Below are positions 55,712 through 64,000 of a stretch of 64,000 nt of DNA, in pieces (the first letter of the stretch is position 1; each line of letters opens with the position of its first letter). Position numbers and translations under genes: made by a program. A model generated the notes under the pieces. That model searched no databases, was not told the origin of the DNA, and saw only the letters and a program-made list of their open reading frames with translations. This DNA comes from Microbacterium sp. 1S1 (GTDB taxonomy: Bacteria; Actinomycetota; Actinomycetes; Actinomycetales; Microbacteriaceae): the NCBI RefSeq assembly GCF_008271365.1, contig NZ_CP043430.1:1984001-2048000 (forward strand), written 5' to 3'.

Positions 55712-57088
55712 TCAGCGCCCCTGGCCGCCGCGCGTGCCCTGACGGCCCTGACCGCCGCCCTGTCGAGGCTGCGCCTGCGCGCCGCCCTGACCCGCCGGAC
55801 GCCGACGGCGACGGCGTCGGGACGGCGGAGTGGTCGCGGCGCTCTTCTCGCCACCGGCCGGTCGCTGCTTCGCCGCGGAGCGCTGTTGCTGCTGCTGCGG
55901 GGGAGCGGGACGGACGTGCGGCGCGCGCTCGGGGACGAGCTCGACGACCGCGTCGGGGGTGAGGGCCTCGAGCGGTGCCGTGATCGCGGCCTTGCGGAGG
56001 AGGTCCTTCACGTCGCGACGCTGCTCGGGCAGGACGACGGTGACGACCGTGCCCGCAGCCCCGGCCCGAGCCGTGCGGCCGGAACGGTGCAGGTAGGCCT
56101 TGTGCTCGACGGGCGGGTCGACGTGGACGACGAGATCGACATTGTCCACGTGCACGCCGCGGGCCGCGACGTCCGTCGCCACGAGGACGCGGACGCCTCC
56201 GTCGGCGGGATCCGTGGAGAAGGCGCCGAGGTTGCGTTCACGGGCATTCTGGGAGAGGTTGCCGTGCAGGTCCACGGCGGGGATCCCCGCCGCCGTGAGC
56301 TGCTTCGCGAGCTTCTTCGCCTGGTGCTTGGTCCGGGTGAAGAGGATGCGGCGCCCGGTGCCGGAGGCGAGGTCGCGCACCAGCACGGTCTTGTTCTCCG
56401 GGGAGTCGACCACGAGCACCCGGTGGGTCATCTCGCCGACGGGCACGCTGGCCTCGTCGACCTCGTGGCTGACGGCGTTCGTCAGGAAGCGACGTGCGAG
56501 CGTGTCGATGCCGCGGTCGAGGGTCGCGCTGAACAGGAGGCGCTGCCCGTCGGACGGCGTCGCCGAGAGGATGCGGGTGACACCGGGAAGGAAGCCGAGG
56601 TCGGCCATGTGGTCGGCCTCGTCGAGCACGGTGACCTCGATGGCGCTCAGGCGCACGACCTGCTGCTTCATGAGGTCTTCCAGGCGGCCGGGGCAGGCGA
56701 CGACGATGTCGACGCCGCCCTGCAACGCCTGCTCCTGCGGGCGCTGGCTGACACCACCGAACACGGTGGTGACGCGGAGACCGACGGCCTCGGCGAGCGG
56801 GGCGACGGTCGCGGCGATCTGGGTCGCAAGCTCCCGGGTGGGGGCGAGCACGAGGCCGCGAGGCAGGCCGGAACGGCGCTTGTGGCCGGAGGCGGCGAGC
56901 CGCGCGACGAGCGGGAGCGCGAAGGCGATGGTCTTGCCGCTGCCCGTGCGTCCGCGACCGAGGAGGTCACGGCCGGCGAGCGAGTCGGGCAGGGTGTCGC
57001 GCTGGATCGCGAACGCCTCGGTCTTTCCGGAGGCGGCGAGAACAGCGGCGAGCTCGGCGGGAACGCCGAGGTCGAGGAAGGAAGGCAT
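55712..57088 (-). CDS. DEAD-box RNA helicase
   Basis: A 458-aa helicase from ATG 57088; the longer frame to 57277 is GC-rich leader. Motifs in order: Q motif FAIQRDTLPDSLAGRDLL, GRGRTGSGKT, PTRELATQ, VLDEADHMADLGF, LFSATL, RILFTRTKHQAKKLAKQL, LVATDVAARGVHVDNVDLVVHVDPP, HRSGRTARAG. The last 60 residues are basic and Gly/Gln/Arg-rich (RG-type RNA-binding tail). It is RhlE-like. The 145-base 5' leader is typical of cold-induced helicases, but no thermometer was identified. Confidence 0.93.
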   Translation of the reverse strand: MPSFLDLGVPAELAAVLAASGKTEAFAIQRDTLPDSLAGRDLLGRGRTGSGKTIAFALPLVARLAASGHKRRSGLPRGLVLAPTRELATQIAATVAPLAEAVGLRVTTVFGGVSQRPQEQALQGGVDIVVACPGRLEDLMKQQVVRLSAIEVTVLDEADHMADLGFLPGVTRILSATPSDGQRLLFSATLDRGIDTLARRFLTNAVSHEVDEASVPVGEMTHRVLVVDSPENKTVLVRDLASGTGRRILFTRTKHQAKKLAKQLTAAGIPAVDLHGNLSQNARERNLGAFSTDPADGGVRVLVATDVAARGVHVDNVDLVVHVDPPVEHKAYLHRSGRTARAGAAGTVVTVVLPEQRRDVKDLLRKAAITAPLEALTPDAVVELVPERAPHVRPAPPQQQQQRSAAKQRPAGGEKSAATTPPSRRRRRRRPAGQGGAQAQPRQGGGQGRQGTRGGQGR

Positions 57089-57325
57089 GCAGAGAACTCC
57101 GTCAGCGCACGAGAACGGCGCGGGATAGTGGGGTGAGGTGGGCGAAGGCGCAGCGAGTGCGCGTCCTTTCGCCGTGCGAATGGCCAGTTCGGGCTGGAGA
57201 GGGGAGCGCGGGCGCTCGCTTCGGTCCTCGGAGACCCCTAGACGACGACGATGCTGTCCGGCCGGCGGCGCGGGCAACGTCCCTACTCTACCAGCGGGGA
57301 CCCCTCGAAGGTTGCAGGCGGGCTG

Positions 57326-58279
57326 TCAGGCGTGCAGCGCCTCGTTGAGCGTGACACCCACGCCGGAGCGCCGCACGGCCTCGACGGCGCCGGAGAGGGA
57401 GTTCCGTCGGAAGAGGAGGCCGTTCTGGCCGGAAAGCTCCGCACCCTTGACCGTCTTCCGCCCGCCGTCCGCCGTCGCGGGGCCGTCGGCCAGCACGATC
57501 TTCGTCCCGGCCGTGACGTAGAGACCCGCCTCCACGACGCAATCGTCGCCGAGCGAGATACCGATTCCGGCGTTCGCGCCGAGCAGGGTGCGGGCGCCGA
57601 TCGACACACGGTGCGACCCGCCTCCGGAGAGCGTGCCCATGATCGAGGCGCCACCGCCGATGTCGCTGCCGTCGCCGACAACCACGCCCTGCGAGATGCG
57701 TCCCTCCACCATGGAGGCGCCGAGGGTTCCGGCGTTGAAGTTGACGAAGCCCTCGTGCATGACCGTCGTGCCGGGGGAGAGGTGGGCTCCGAGCCGCACG
57801 CGCGAAGCATCGGCGATGCGCACCCCGGCGGGCTGCACGTAGTCGGTGAGGCGAGGGAACTTGTCCAGGCCCTGCACCTGGATCCCGGCGCGCTGAAGCT
57901 GCGGGCGGAGGCGCGCGGCGTCGGCGGGCAGCACGGGACCCGCATTCGTCCAGGCGACGTTCGGCAGATGACCGAAGATGCCGTCGAGGTTGACCTCGTT
58001 CGGGCGCACGACCAGGTGGGACAGGGCGTGCAGGCGCAGGTAGGCGTCGGCGGTGGAGACCGGCGCCGCGTCCAGGTCGATCGTGAGCTCGACGACAGCG
58101 AGACGAACGTCGCGGCGCTCGTCCGGACCGGTCTGCGGCTCCAGGGCGGCTCGCGCGGTGCGGGCCTCGGTCTCGGTCGGCGCGGTCGTGCGCACCTCCG
58201 GGTACCACGCGTCGAGGACGGTGCCGTCGCTCGCCGTGGTGGTCAGTCCGAGGCCCCAAACAGATCGTGCGTCGCTCAT
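57326..58279 (-). CDS. dapD: Tetrahydrodipicolinate N-succinyltransferase
   Basis: A 317-aa left-handed beta-helix acyltransferase from ATG 58279; the frame is open to 58552 but that part overlaps dapE. Hexapeptide-type repeats run through [70 protein letters not shown]. It is the actinobacterial DapD type. It makes succinyl-amino-ketopimelate for DapC, and diverges from dapE over 66 bp, so both may share a promoter. Confidence 0.95.
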   Translation of the reverse strand: MSDARSVWGLGLTTTASDGTVLDAWYPEVRTTAPTETEARTARAALEPQTGPDERRDVRLAVVELTIDLDAAPVSTADAYLRLHALSHLVVRPNEVNLDGIFGHLPNVAWTNAGPVLPADAARLRPQLQRAGIQVQGLDKFPRLTDYVQPAGVRIADASRVRLGAHLSPGTTVMHEGFVNFNAGTLGASMVEGRISQGVVVGDGSDIGGGASIMGTLSGGGSHRVSIGARTLLGANAGIGISLGDDCVVEAGLYVTAGTKIVLADGPATADGGRKTVKGAELSGQNGLLFRRNSLSGAVEAVRRSGVGVTLNEALHA

Positions 58280-58345
58280 GCCTCCACGGTATCGCGCCGA
58301 TGACGGCGTCCCGTCCCGTGTGACCGGCATCAGTAGGCTAAAGGC

Positions 58346-59419
58346 ATGGTGCTCGATCTGACCGCGTCCTCCGCCGACATCACCCGCGCGATCTGCGACG
58401 TCCCGAGCGTCTCTGGCGAGGAGAAGACGCTGGCCGACCTGATCGAGGCAGCCGTCTCCGGCCTCCCACACCTCGAGGTCATCCGGCACGGCAACACGGT
58501 CGTCGCGCGGACCGATCTCGGCCGGGCCCAGCGGGTCGCGATCGCCGGGCACATCGACACGGTCCCCGTCAACGACAACCTGCCCACACGGGACGTCGAG
58601 CTCGACGGCGAGCCGTACCTGTGGGGTCGCGGCACGGTCGACATGAAGGCGGGAGTCGCGGTGCAGCTCAAACTCGCCGCCGAGCTCACCGCCCCCGCGA
58701 TCGACGTGACCTGGATGTGGTACGACAACGAGGAGGTCGCGGCCTCCCTTAACGGCCTCGGGCTTCTCGCCGCTGCACGGCCTGACCTGTTCGAGGCGGA
58801 CTTCGCCATTCTGGGGGAGCCCTCAGACGGCGAGGTCGAGGGCGGGTGCAACGGCACCCTGCGCGCGATCGTACGCACCACGGGCGTCCGTGCCCACAGT
58901 GCGCGCGCCTGGATCGGAGAGAACGCGATCCACCGCGCTGCGCCCATCCTCGCGCGGCTGTCCGAGTACCGTGCCCGCGAGGTGATGGTCGAGGGACTGC
59001 TCTACCGTGAGGGCCTCAGTGCGGTGCGCATCGCGGGCGGCGTCGCAGGCAACGTCATCCCGGACGCCTGCGAGGTCGAGGTCAACTACCGGTTCGCGCC
59101 GAACAAGTCCGCGGCCGACGCGGAGGCGCATGTGAGGGCGGTCCTCGCCGGGTTCGACGTCGAGATCACGGATGTCGCCGAAGGGGCACGCCCCGGGCTG
59201 GACGCCGACATCGCTCGCCGGTTCGTCTCAGCCGTCGGCGCGGAGCCCAAGCCGAAGTACGGCTGGACCGACGTGGCTCGTTTCTCGGCACTCGGCATCC
59301 CGGCCGTGAACTACGGGCCGGGCGACCCGCATCTCGCTCACCACGACGAGGAGCGCGTGCCGCTTGCCCAGATCGACGCCGTCGAGCGGGGTCTGCGCGC
59401 ATGGCTCACATCGCACTGA
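58346..59419 (+). CDS. dapE: Succinyl-diaminopimelate desuccinylase
   Basis: A 357-aa M20-family dizinc hydrolase. [13 protein letters not shown] and [15 protein letters not shown] carry the first metal ligands; WYDNEEVAA the catalytic glutamates; the lid domain follows ([40 protein letters not shown]); [15 protein letters not shown] holds the last ligand. It completes the succinylase branch with dapC and dapD. Its stop lies 19 bases inside the next gene. Confidence 0.95.
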   Translation: MVLDLTASSADITRAICDVPSVSGEEKTLADLIEAAVSGLPHLEVIRHGNTVVARTDLGRAQRVAIAGHIDTVPVNDNLPTRDVELDGEPYLWGRGTVDMKAGVAVQLKLAAELTAPAIDVTWMWYDNEEVAASLNGLGLLAAARPDLFEADFAILGEPSDGEVEGGCNGTLRAIVRTTGVRAHSARAWIGENAIHRAAPILARLSEYRAREVMVEGLLYREGLSAVRIAGGVAGNVIPDACEVEVNYRFAPNKSAADAEAHVRAVLAGFDVEITDVAEGARPGLDADIARRFVSAVGAEPKPKYGWTDVARFSALGIPAVNYGPGDPHLAHHDEERVPLAQIDAVERGLRAWLTSH

Positions 59420-60618
59420 CCCTCGCGCGGCGCTGGGCGCGGCTGCCGTCGGCCCTGCGCATCGCCATCGTCTACGTCCTCGCGCGGGTCGTGACGACCG
59501 GTCTCCTCGTCGCTGCGGCGTCGCTCTCGACGGTGTTCTCGCGCTTCGGCGGCGACGCCGGGCTCATCGACTTCGTCCTCGGCTGGGACGCCCAGTGGTA
59601 CTGGCAGGTGGCGGTGCACGGCTACCCCTCGGAACTCCCCCTGACCGAGGACGGACATGTCGCCGAGAACGCCTGGGCGTTCATGCCGGTCTTCGCCTAC
59701 GCCGCGAAGGCACTGGGTTTCGTGTTCGGTTCCTGGGGGGCCGGGGCCTTCGTGCTCGCACTCGTGTCGGGCTACCTGGCGTGCCTCGCGCTGCACCGCC
59801 TCCTGCGCGACCGTATCGGGAACGCGGCGGCGCTGTGGGCCGTCGTCTTCTTCGCCAACGGCCCCATCGCCGCGATGTTCCAGGTGGGGTACGCGGAGAC
59901 CCTCTTCCTCCTGCTGCTGTTCCTCGCGCTGGACGCGACGATCCGCCGCAATTACGCCTGGCTGTACGTCCTGATCCCGGTGCTGGGCTTCACCCGCCCC
60001 GGCGTCCTCGCGTTCGCGCTGTACCTCGGTCTGCACGGCATCCTCCGCTGGACGCGACGACGCTCCGACCCGCTGGCCGCCCGGGAGGTCGTGCACATCG
60101 TGGCCCTCGGCGCGCTGGCGACGGCGACCGGGTTCGCGTGGCAGGTGATCGCGGGCCTGGTGACCGGCGATCCCGGTGCCTACCTCGCGACCGAGCTGGC
60201 GTGGCGGCGGCACTGGATCGCGGGCGGCGTGGAGGGGTTCGTGCCCTTCGAGGGGTGGGGCCAGGCGTCGCAGTTCTGGTTTGCGCTGTGGGGTCTGCCC
60301 TCCGCATGGGGCCCCGTGGCCGTCGTCCTGCTCGTGGTCGCCGTCGCCGCCGCCCTGCTGCTGTCCCCGCAGGTGCGCGCGCTCGGCCCTGATCTGCGGC
60401 TCTGGAGCGCCAGCTACCTGCTCTACCTGCTCGCCGTGTTCTTCCCGCAGTCGAGCACCTTCCGGCTGCTCCTTCCGCTCAGCCCGGTATGGGGAGCGGT
60501 GGCCGTGCCGCGTTCCCGGCTCTGGCGTACCACCGTGCTGGCGCTGTGCCTGCTCGGGCAGTGGATCTGGATCTCACAGGTGTATGCCCTGGGCAGCACG
60601 TTCTGGCAGGTGCCCTGA
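59401..60618 (+). CDS. PIG-V-like mannosyltransferase
   Basis: A 405-aa multi-pass membrane protein. The first luminal-type loop FVLGWDAQWYWQVAVHGYPSELP carries the catalytic aspartate pattern of GT-C/PIG-V enzymes, followed by ENAWAFMPVFAYAAKALGFVFGSWGAGAF and FANGPIAAMFQVGYAETLFLLLLFLALDATIRRNYAW. About nine to ten segments. Actinobacterial relatives add mannose to cell-envelope lipids. It overlaps dapE by 19 bases. The specificity is not readable. Confidence 0.88.
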   Translation: MAHIALTLARRWARLPSALRIAIVYVLARVVTTGLLVAAASLSTVFSRFGGDAGLIDFVLGWDAQWYWQVAVHGYPSELPLTEDGHVAENAWAFMPVFAYAAKALGFVFGSWGAGAFVLALVSGYLACLALHRLLRDRIGNAAALWAVVFFANGPIAAMFQVGYAETLFLLLLFLALDATIRRNYAWLYVLIPVLGFTRPGVLAFALYLGLHGILRWTRRRSDPLAAREVVHIVALGALATATGFAWQVIAGLVTGDPGAYLATELAWRRHWIAGGVEGFVPFEGWGQASQFWFALWGLPSAWGPVAVVLLVVAVAAALLLSPQVRALGPDLRLWSASYLLYLLAVFFPQSSTFRLLLPLSPVWGAVAVPRSRLWRTTVLALCLLGQWIWISQVYALGSTFWQVP

Positions 60619-60711
60619 CGACGCGGCATCCGCGATTGTGGCGCCCTGACGTCCACGGCGCGGCCTCACCCGATAAACTCGTTCCATACCACCGGAGGAA
60701 AGGGAGCCACG

Positions 60712-60885
60712 ATGGCAGCGATGAAGCCGAGGACCGGAGACGGACCCATGGAGGCCGTGAAAGAGGGACGACTCATCATCGTGCGTGTTCCGCTCGAGGG
60801 TGGCGGCCGTCTGGTCGTCTCCGTGAACGACGCCGAGGCCAAGGAGCTTCACGACGTGCTCGGTGCCGTCGTGACCCCGGCCTGA
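60712..60885 (+). CDS. DUF3117-family small protein
   Basis: A 57-aa protein with AGGAGG-type site at 60694 and ATG at 60712. MAAMKPRTGDGPMEAVKEGR, then LIIVRVPLEGGGRLVVSVND and AEAKELHDVLGAVVTPA match the highly conserved actinobacterial DUF3117 family. It is too short for a long-ORF screen but clearly a gene. The family is cytosolic and of unknown function. A 17-bp palindromic terminator follows. Confidence 0.93.
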   Translation: MAAMKPRTGDGPMEAVKEGRLIIVRVPLEGGGRLVVSVNDAEAKELHDVLGAVVTPA

Positions 60886-60913
60886 TCGAATCTGGTCCGC
60901 TGCGGCGGAACCG

Positions 60914-60947
60914 AGAGGGCGATGGATCCGCGGATCCATCGCCCTCT
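60914..60947. terminator. Bidirectional terminator after DUF3117 gene
   Basis: Perfect 17-bp inverted repeat without spacer (AGAGGGCGATGGATCCG at 60914-60930 and its complement), between the DUF3117 stop and the convergent methyltransferase stop. Confidence 0.85.
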
Positions 60948-60964
60948 TCGTGTACTGGGGGCAG

Positions 60965-61603
60965 TCAGACGCGGTCGTCGAGGCGGATGATCTGGAGCAG
61001 TCCTTCGCCGGCGGGGGAGACCGTCGCCAGCACGGCCGACGACTCCTGCGTCTCCTGGACGAGCGACCGGTAGGCGGACGTGACGTCGTCGCGCTGGACC
61101 GGATCGGCCACACGACCACCGGCGAGGATGCGAGGCACGAGCACCATGCCCCCCGTGCGGGCGAGGCGGAGGCCGTGCTCGACGTACTCGATGACGTTCT
61201 CCGGGTCGGCGTCCACGAGGACGATGTCGTAGGACGCCTCGTTCATGCGGGGGAGCACGTCGATCGCGCGCCCCGCGATGAACCGCGCGCGGGTGGACGG
61301 CACCTTCGCCTCGGCGAAGGCCTGACGCGCCGCGGCGAGGTGCTCGGGCTCGTTGTCGATCGAGGTCAGCACCGCGTTCGGTGCTCCGCGCAGCAGCCAG
61401 AGGCCCGAGACTCCGGCGCCGGTGCCGATCTCGACGATGGAGCGGGCGGTTCCCGCGGCCGCGAGCACGGCGATCTGCGACCCGACGACGGCGCTGACCG
61501 GAGACGCCCCCAGTTCGACCGCGTGAGCGCGGGCACGGGCGATCGTGTCCGGCTCGACGATGGACTCGCGAAGGAAGCGCGCGTTGGCGTCGTGCTCGCT
61601 CAT
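60965..61603 (-). CDS. SAM-dependent O-methyltransferase
   Basis: A 212-aa methyltransferase from ATG 61603; the frame is open to 61693 but the added residues are arginine-rich. The SAM motif is SIVEIGTGAGVSGLWLLRGA; further NAVLTSIDNEPEHLAAARQAF, YDIVLVDADPENVIEYVEHGLRLARTGGMVLVPRIL. This is the bacterial methyltransferase_3 (caffeoyl-CoA OMT-like) group. The substrate is unknown. It diverges from tatB across 90 bp, usual for actinobacteria, where a sigma-factor gene often sits nearby; none is seen here. Confidence 0.92.
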   Translation of the reverse strand: MSEHDANARFLRESIVEPDTIARARAHAVELGASPVSAVVGSQIAVLAAAGTARSIVEIGTGAGVSGLWLLRGAPNAVLTSIDNEPEHLAAARQAFAEAKVPSTRARFIAGRAIDVLPRMNEASYDIVLVDADPENVIEYVEHGLRLARTGGMVLVPRILAGGRVADPVQRDDVTSAYRSLVQETQESSAVLATVSPAGEGLLQIIRLDDRV

Positions 61604-61693
61604 GACCTGCCTCTCCCTGCGTGCATGGCTGATGTGTCCAGGGTATTCGGTCACTGCGCGCGGAGGCCGCAGGCGCGGCGGTAGCCTGTTCAC

Positions 61694-62068
61694 ATGACGT
61701 TCGGCCTCACCTTCGAGAAGCTGCTGCTCATCGGCCTGATCGCCGTGCTGATCATCGGGCCCGAGCGTCTTCCCCGCGCCGCGGAAGGCTTCGCACGCAT
61801 CGTGCGCAAGGCTGGCGAGTACCTCCGCGACACCAAGTCCCGCGTGCGGGAGGAGATGGGGCCGGAGCTCGACGACGTGGACTGGCGCAAGCTCGATCCG
61901 CGGCAGTACGATCCGCGGCGCATCATCCGCGACGCGTTCCTGGAGGAGCCGCAGCCCGCGACGCCGGCTCAGGCCACGGCGACGATCGCCGAGCCGGTGA
62001 CGCCGCGGACCCCGCCGCCCTCGTTCAGCGCCGACAACAGGCCGCCGTTCGACACCGAGGCGACCTGA
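61694..62068 (+). CDS. tatB: Twin-arginine translocase subunit TatB
   Basis: A 124-aa protein: MTFGLTFEKLLLIGLIAVLIIGPERLPRAAEGFARIVRKAGEYLRDTKSRVREEMGPELDD is a standard TatB start with one membrane segment, the GPERLP hinge and an amphipathic helix. The C-terminus is proline-rich. It recruits folded proteins with TatC; TatA and TatC are not in the window. Confidence 0.95.
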   Translation: MTFGLTFEKLLLIGLIAVLIIGPERLPRAAEGFARIVRKAGEYLRDTKSRVREEMGPELDDVDWRKLDPRQYDPRRIIRDAFLEEPQPATPAQATATIAEPVTPRTPPPSFSADNRPPFDTEAT

Positions 62069-62077
62069 CCGCTCGGC

Positions 62078-62572
62078 TCAGGAGAGACGCGTCCGCAGCA
62101 CAGCCAGTTCCTCGTCGCTGAAGAGCGAGCGCGGGATCGCCGTGGCGACGGAGGCGTCGCGCACCTTGAAGAGCACCGCATCCTTGCCGACGCGGAGGCT
62201 CTGGAAGGTGCGATAAGGGATCTCGGACCGGCGGCGGCCGCTCCCGAGCTGCAGCCGATCCTCCTCGAGCGCGACCCAGACGACCTCATCGACGGGCATC
62301 GCGGCACGGACCGCGCGACGGGCGCTCGACGTCGTCAGGACGACGGCATAGAGACCGAGCGCCACCGTCGCGACCGGGAGCCATGCCACGACGCTGCTGG
62401 CCTCCTCCCCGGCGGCGACGCGGCTGCCGAGGGTGAGGACGGAGAGCACGAGCCCGGCCGCCAGGGCGAGCCACATGACGATCGCGACGGGTCGGGTCAG
62501 GGCGTAGATCGCGGCGTCCCGCGCCATCCGCCGCTGCAGACTCTCATCCACGGTCACGGAGCGGTGCGGCAT
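62078..62572 (-). CDS. Small membrane protein, PH/YcxB-like end
   Basis: A 164-aa protein with two hydrophobic segments (PVAIVMWLALAAGLVLSVLTLG and VVAWLPVATVALGLYAVVLTT). The soluble C-terminal 80 residues (VVWVALEEDRLQLGSGRRRSEIPYRTFQSLRVGKDAVLFKVRDASVATAIPRSLFSDEELAVLRTRL) resemble YcxB-like domains. No function is known. It converges on tatB with nine bases between stops and lies 22 bases after mrp on the same strand. Confidence 0.75.
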   Translation of the reverse strand: MPHRSVTVDESLQRRMARDAAIYALTRPVAIVMWLALAAGLVLSVLTLGSRVAAGEEASSVVAWLPVATVALGLYAVVLTTSSARRAVRAAMPVDEVVWVALEEDRLQLGSGRRRSEIPYRTFQSLRVGKDAVLFKVRDASVATAIPRSLFSDEELAVLRTRLS

Positions 62573-62594
62573 CCGACCATCCTCCCATGCGGAC

Positions 62595-63716
62595 TCACCC
62601 GACCGTCACCGGGAGGGAGCGCCCCGCCAGCCCTCGCCCCCGGCGGGCGAGGGAGGCGGCCAGCGTGCGGATGGCCAGGGCAGCCGCATCCTCCGGGGCG
62701 GCGGCGACGACCGGGATACCGGCGTCCCCGCCCTGACGCAGCGCGGGGCTGAGCGGGATGGAGGCGAGCAGCGGCACCGGAGCACCCGGCGCGGACAGGG
62801 CAGCGGCGACGGCCGCCCCGCCTCCGGCGCCGAACAGGTCGACGACGGTGCCGTCGGGGAGGGTGTAGGCCGCCATGTTCTCGACCACCCCGATCACCCG
62901 CTGACCGGTCTGACGCGCGACGAGCCCGCTGCGGATGGCCACGTCGGACGCCGCCGCCTGGGGGGTGGTCACGACGAGGACCTCGGCGTGGGGGAGCAGC
63001 TGCCCGATCGAGATCGCGATGTCTCCGGTCCCCGGGGGCATGTCGATGAGGAGGACGTCGAGGTCGCCGAAGAAGACGTCGGTGAGGAACTGGGAGACCG
63101 TGCGGTGGAGCATCGGCCCGCGCCACGCCACGACGGACTCTCCGTCGCGGAGGAACATCCCGATGGAGATGGTCTTCACGCCGTAAGCCACCGGCGGCAG
63201 CATGAGGTCGTCGATGCGGGTCGGCTGCGTGCCGGCGGGGATGCCGAGCAGGCCGGGGATGGAGAAGCCGTGGACGTCGGCGTCGACGAGCCCGACCGCG
63301 AGGCCCTGGTCGGCGAGGGCGACGGCGAGGTTCGCGGTGACGGTGGACTTGCCGACCCCGCCCTTGCCGCTGGACACGAGGATGACGCGGGTGAGCGAGT
63401 CCGGACCGAACGGCATGTGCCGCGCGGGACGACCCTCGCGCAGCCGCTCCGTGAGCGCCTTGCGCTCTGCCGGGGTCATCACGCCGACCGCGACCTCGAC
63501 GGAGGTGATCCCCGGGACGCCGGCGGCGGCCCCGCGCACGTCCCGTTCGATGCGGTCCGCGGCGGGACACCCGACGATCGTCAGCGCGATGCCGACGCGC
63601 GCCATGCCGTCCTCGACCGTGATCTCCCGCACCATGTCGAGCTCGCCGATCGGGCGGCGCAGCTCGGGATCGGTCACCGCCGAGACGGCGGCCCTGACGC
63701 TCTCGGCCACGCTCAT
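62595..63716 (-). CDS. mrp: Mrp/ApbC-type Fe-S carrier ATPase
   Basis: A 373-aa ParA-like ATPase. An N-terminal DUF59 (MIP18-type) domain (VRAAVSAVTDPELRRPIGELDMV) is followed by the deviant Walker A SSGKGGVGKSTVTANLA, then DADVHGFSIPGLLGI, IDMPPGTGDIAISIGQLLPHAEVLVVTTPQAAASDVAIRSG and VIGVVENMAAY. The cluster-binding CxxC usual near the end of many Mrp proteins is absent here. It overlaps the DUF1003 gene by four bases, a pairing usual in actinobacteria. Confidence 0.94.
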   Translation of the reverse strand: MSVAESVRAAVSAVTDPELRRPIGELDMVREITVEDGMARVGIALTIVGCPAADRIERDVRGAAAGVPGITSVEVAVGVMTPAERKALTERLREGRPARHMPFGPDSLTRVILVSSGKGGVGKSTVTANLAVALADQGLAVGLVDADVHGFSIPGLLGIPAGTQPTRIDDLMLPPVAYGVKTISIGMFLRDGESVVAWRGPMLHRTVSQFLTDVFFGDLDVLLIDMPPGTGDIAISIGQLLPHAEVLVVTTPQAAASDVAIRSGLVARQTGQRVIGVVENMAAYTLPDGTVVDLFGAGGGAAVAAALSAPGAPVPLLASIPLSPALRQGGDAGIPVVAAAPEDAAALAIRTLAASLARRGRGLAGRSLPVTVG

Positions 63717-64000
63717 GATGCGGCGCCGCCCGCGGGCTTCTCCTCGACGTCGCCGAGCTCGGCCAGCAGCGCGCGCAGCTCGTGTCGCAGCACGTCGCGC
63801 GTGACCACCTGGGAGTTGCGCTCCTCCAGCGACATCCGCAGCGCGACGATCTCGCGGGCGAGGTACTCGGTATCGGCGAGATTCCGTTCCGCCCGCTGGC
63901 GGTCCTGCTCGATCTGCACGCGGTCGCGGTCGTCCTGCCGGTTCTGCGCGAGGAGGATGAGCGGCGCGGCATAGGAGGCCTGCAGCGACAACATCAGGGT
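63713..64000 (-). CDS. DUF1003 membrane protein, C-terminal part
   Basis: The frame enters from the right edge (TLMLSLQASYAAPLILLAQNRQDDRDRVQIEQDRQRAERNLADTEYLAREIVALRMSLEE) and ends 63713. The LMLSLQASYAAPLILLAQNRQ stretch and the following coiled coil are typical of the DUF1003 family. The N-terminal two-thirds, including most membrane segments, lie outside the window. It overlaps mrp by four bases, so the two are translationally coupled. Confidence 0.9.
   Translation of the reverse strand, partial: TLMLSLQASYAAPLILLAQNRQDDRDRVQIEQDRQRAERNLADTEYLAREIVALRMSLEERNSQVVTRDVLRHELRALLAELGDVEEKPAGGAAS

Overview
The window is high-GC actinobacterial DNA, most likely from a Microbacterium-like member of the Microbacteriaceae. 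This rests on GC-rich codon use, many GTG starts, and actinobacterial gene sets: fdxA-dapC, nrtR-nadABC plus a cysteine desulfurase, gcvTHP behind a tandem glycine riboswitch, and tatB near mrp. No rRNA, tRNA or CRISPR array was seen. The taxonomic call is inference from gene content, not from a search.

Bases 1 to about 17,022 look like an integrated element or defence island, with visibly lower GC, many hypothetical genes and mobility functions. From left to right it holds: a start-less reading frame running off the edge; a 452-aa protein with a degenerate nuclease-like motif; a tightly overlapped four-gene operon (unknown, metallophosphoesterase, VbhA-like antitoxin, MbcA/Xre-like protein); a small XRE regulator; a three-gene ABC-ATPase / middle-component / nuclease set matching the ABC-3C class of predicted defence systems, with a nine-G tract at its start; a serine resolvase; a replication-relaxation-like gene with a partner and a 52-aa gene; a 124-bp nested palindrome; a SIR2 NADase-like gene followed by a membrane protein; and a large serine integrase that begins four bases after the stop of a multidrug-efflux MFS gene. 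The right boundary appears to be inside a chromosomal MFS gene, of which only the N-terminal fragment (16999-17238) remains.

From 17.4 kb the chromosome looks ordinary. There is an ABC exporter; an NAD de novo operon read leftwards (nrtR-nadA-nadB-nadC-cysteine desulfurase) followed by a glycosyltransferase and an SDR; an oligopeptide/oligosaccharide-type ABC importer operon (27.1-32.5 kb); the glycine riboswitch and gcvT-gcvH-gcvP (32.5-37.2 kb); a secreted orphan; and a second family-5 ABC importer whose two ATPases are fused (38.0-43.3 kb). Then come a PH-like membrane protein, a CPBP protease, typA, a secreted lysozyme-like protein, glutaminase with an MFS transporter, and a cupin regulator divergent from azlCD.

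The right end carries central metabolism: ferredoxin and dapC, citrate synthase, a DEAD-box helicase, dapD and dapE divergent from each other, a PIG-V-like mannosyltransferase, a 57-aa DUF3117 protein, an O-methyltransferase, tatB, a small membrane protein, mrp, and the end of a DUF1003 gene cut by the window. dapC, dapD and dapE are three steps of the succinylase branch of lysine/diaminopimelate synthesis, within 6.5 kb of each other.
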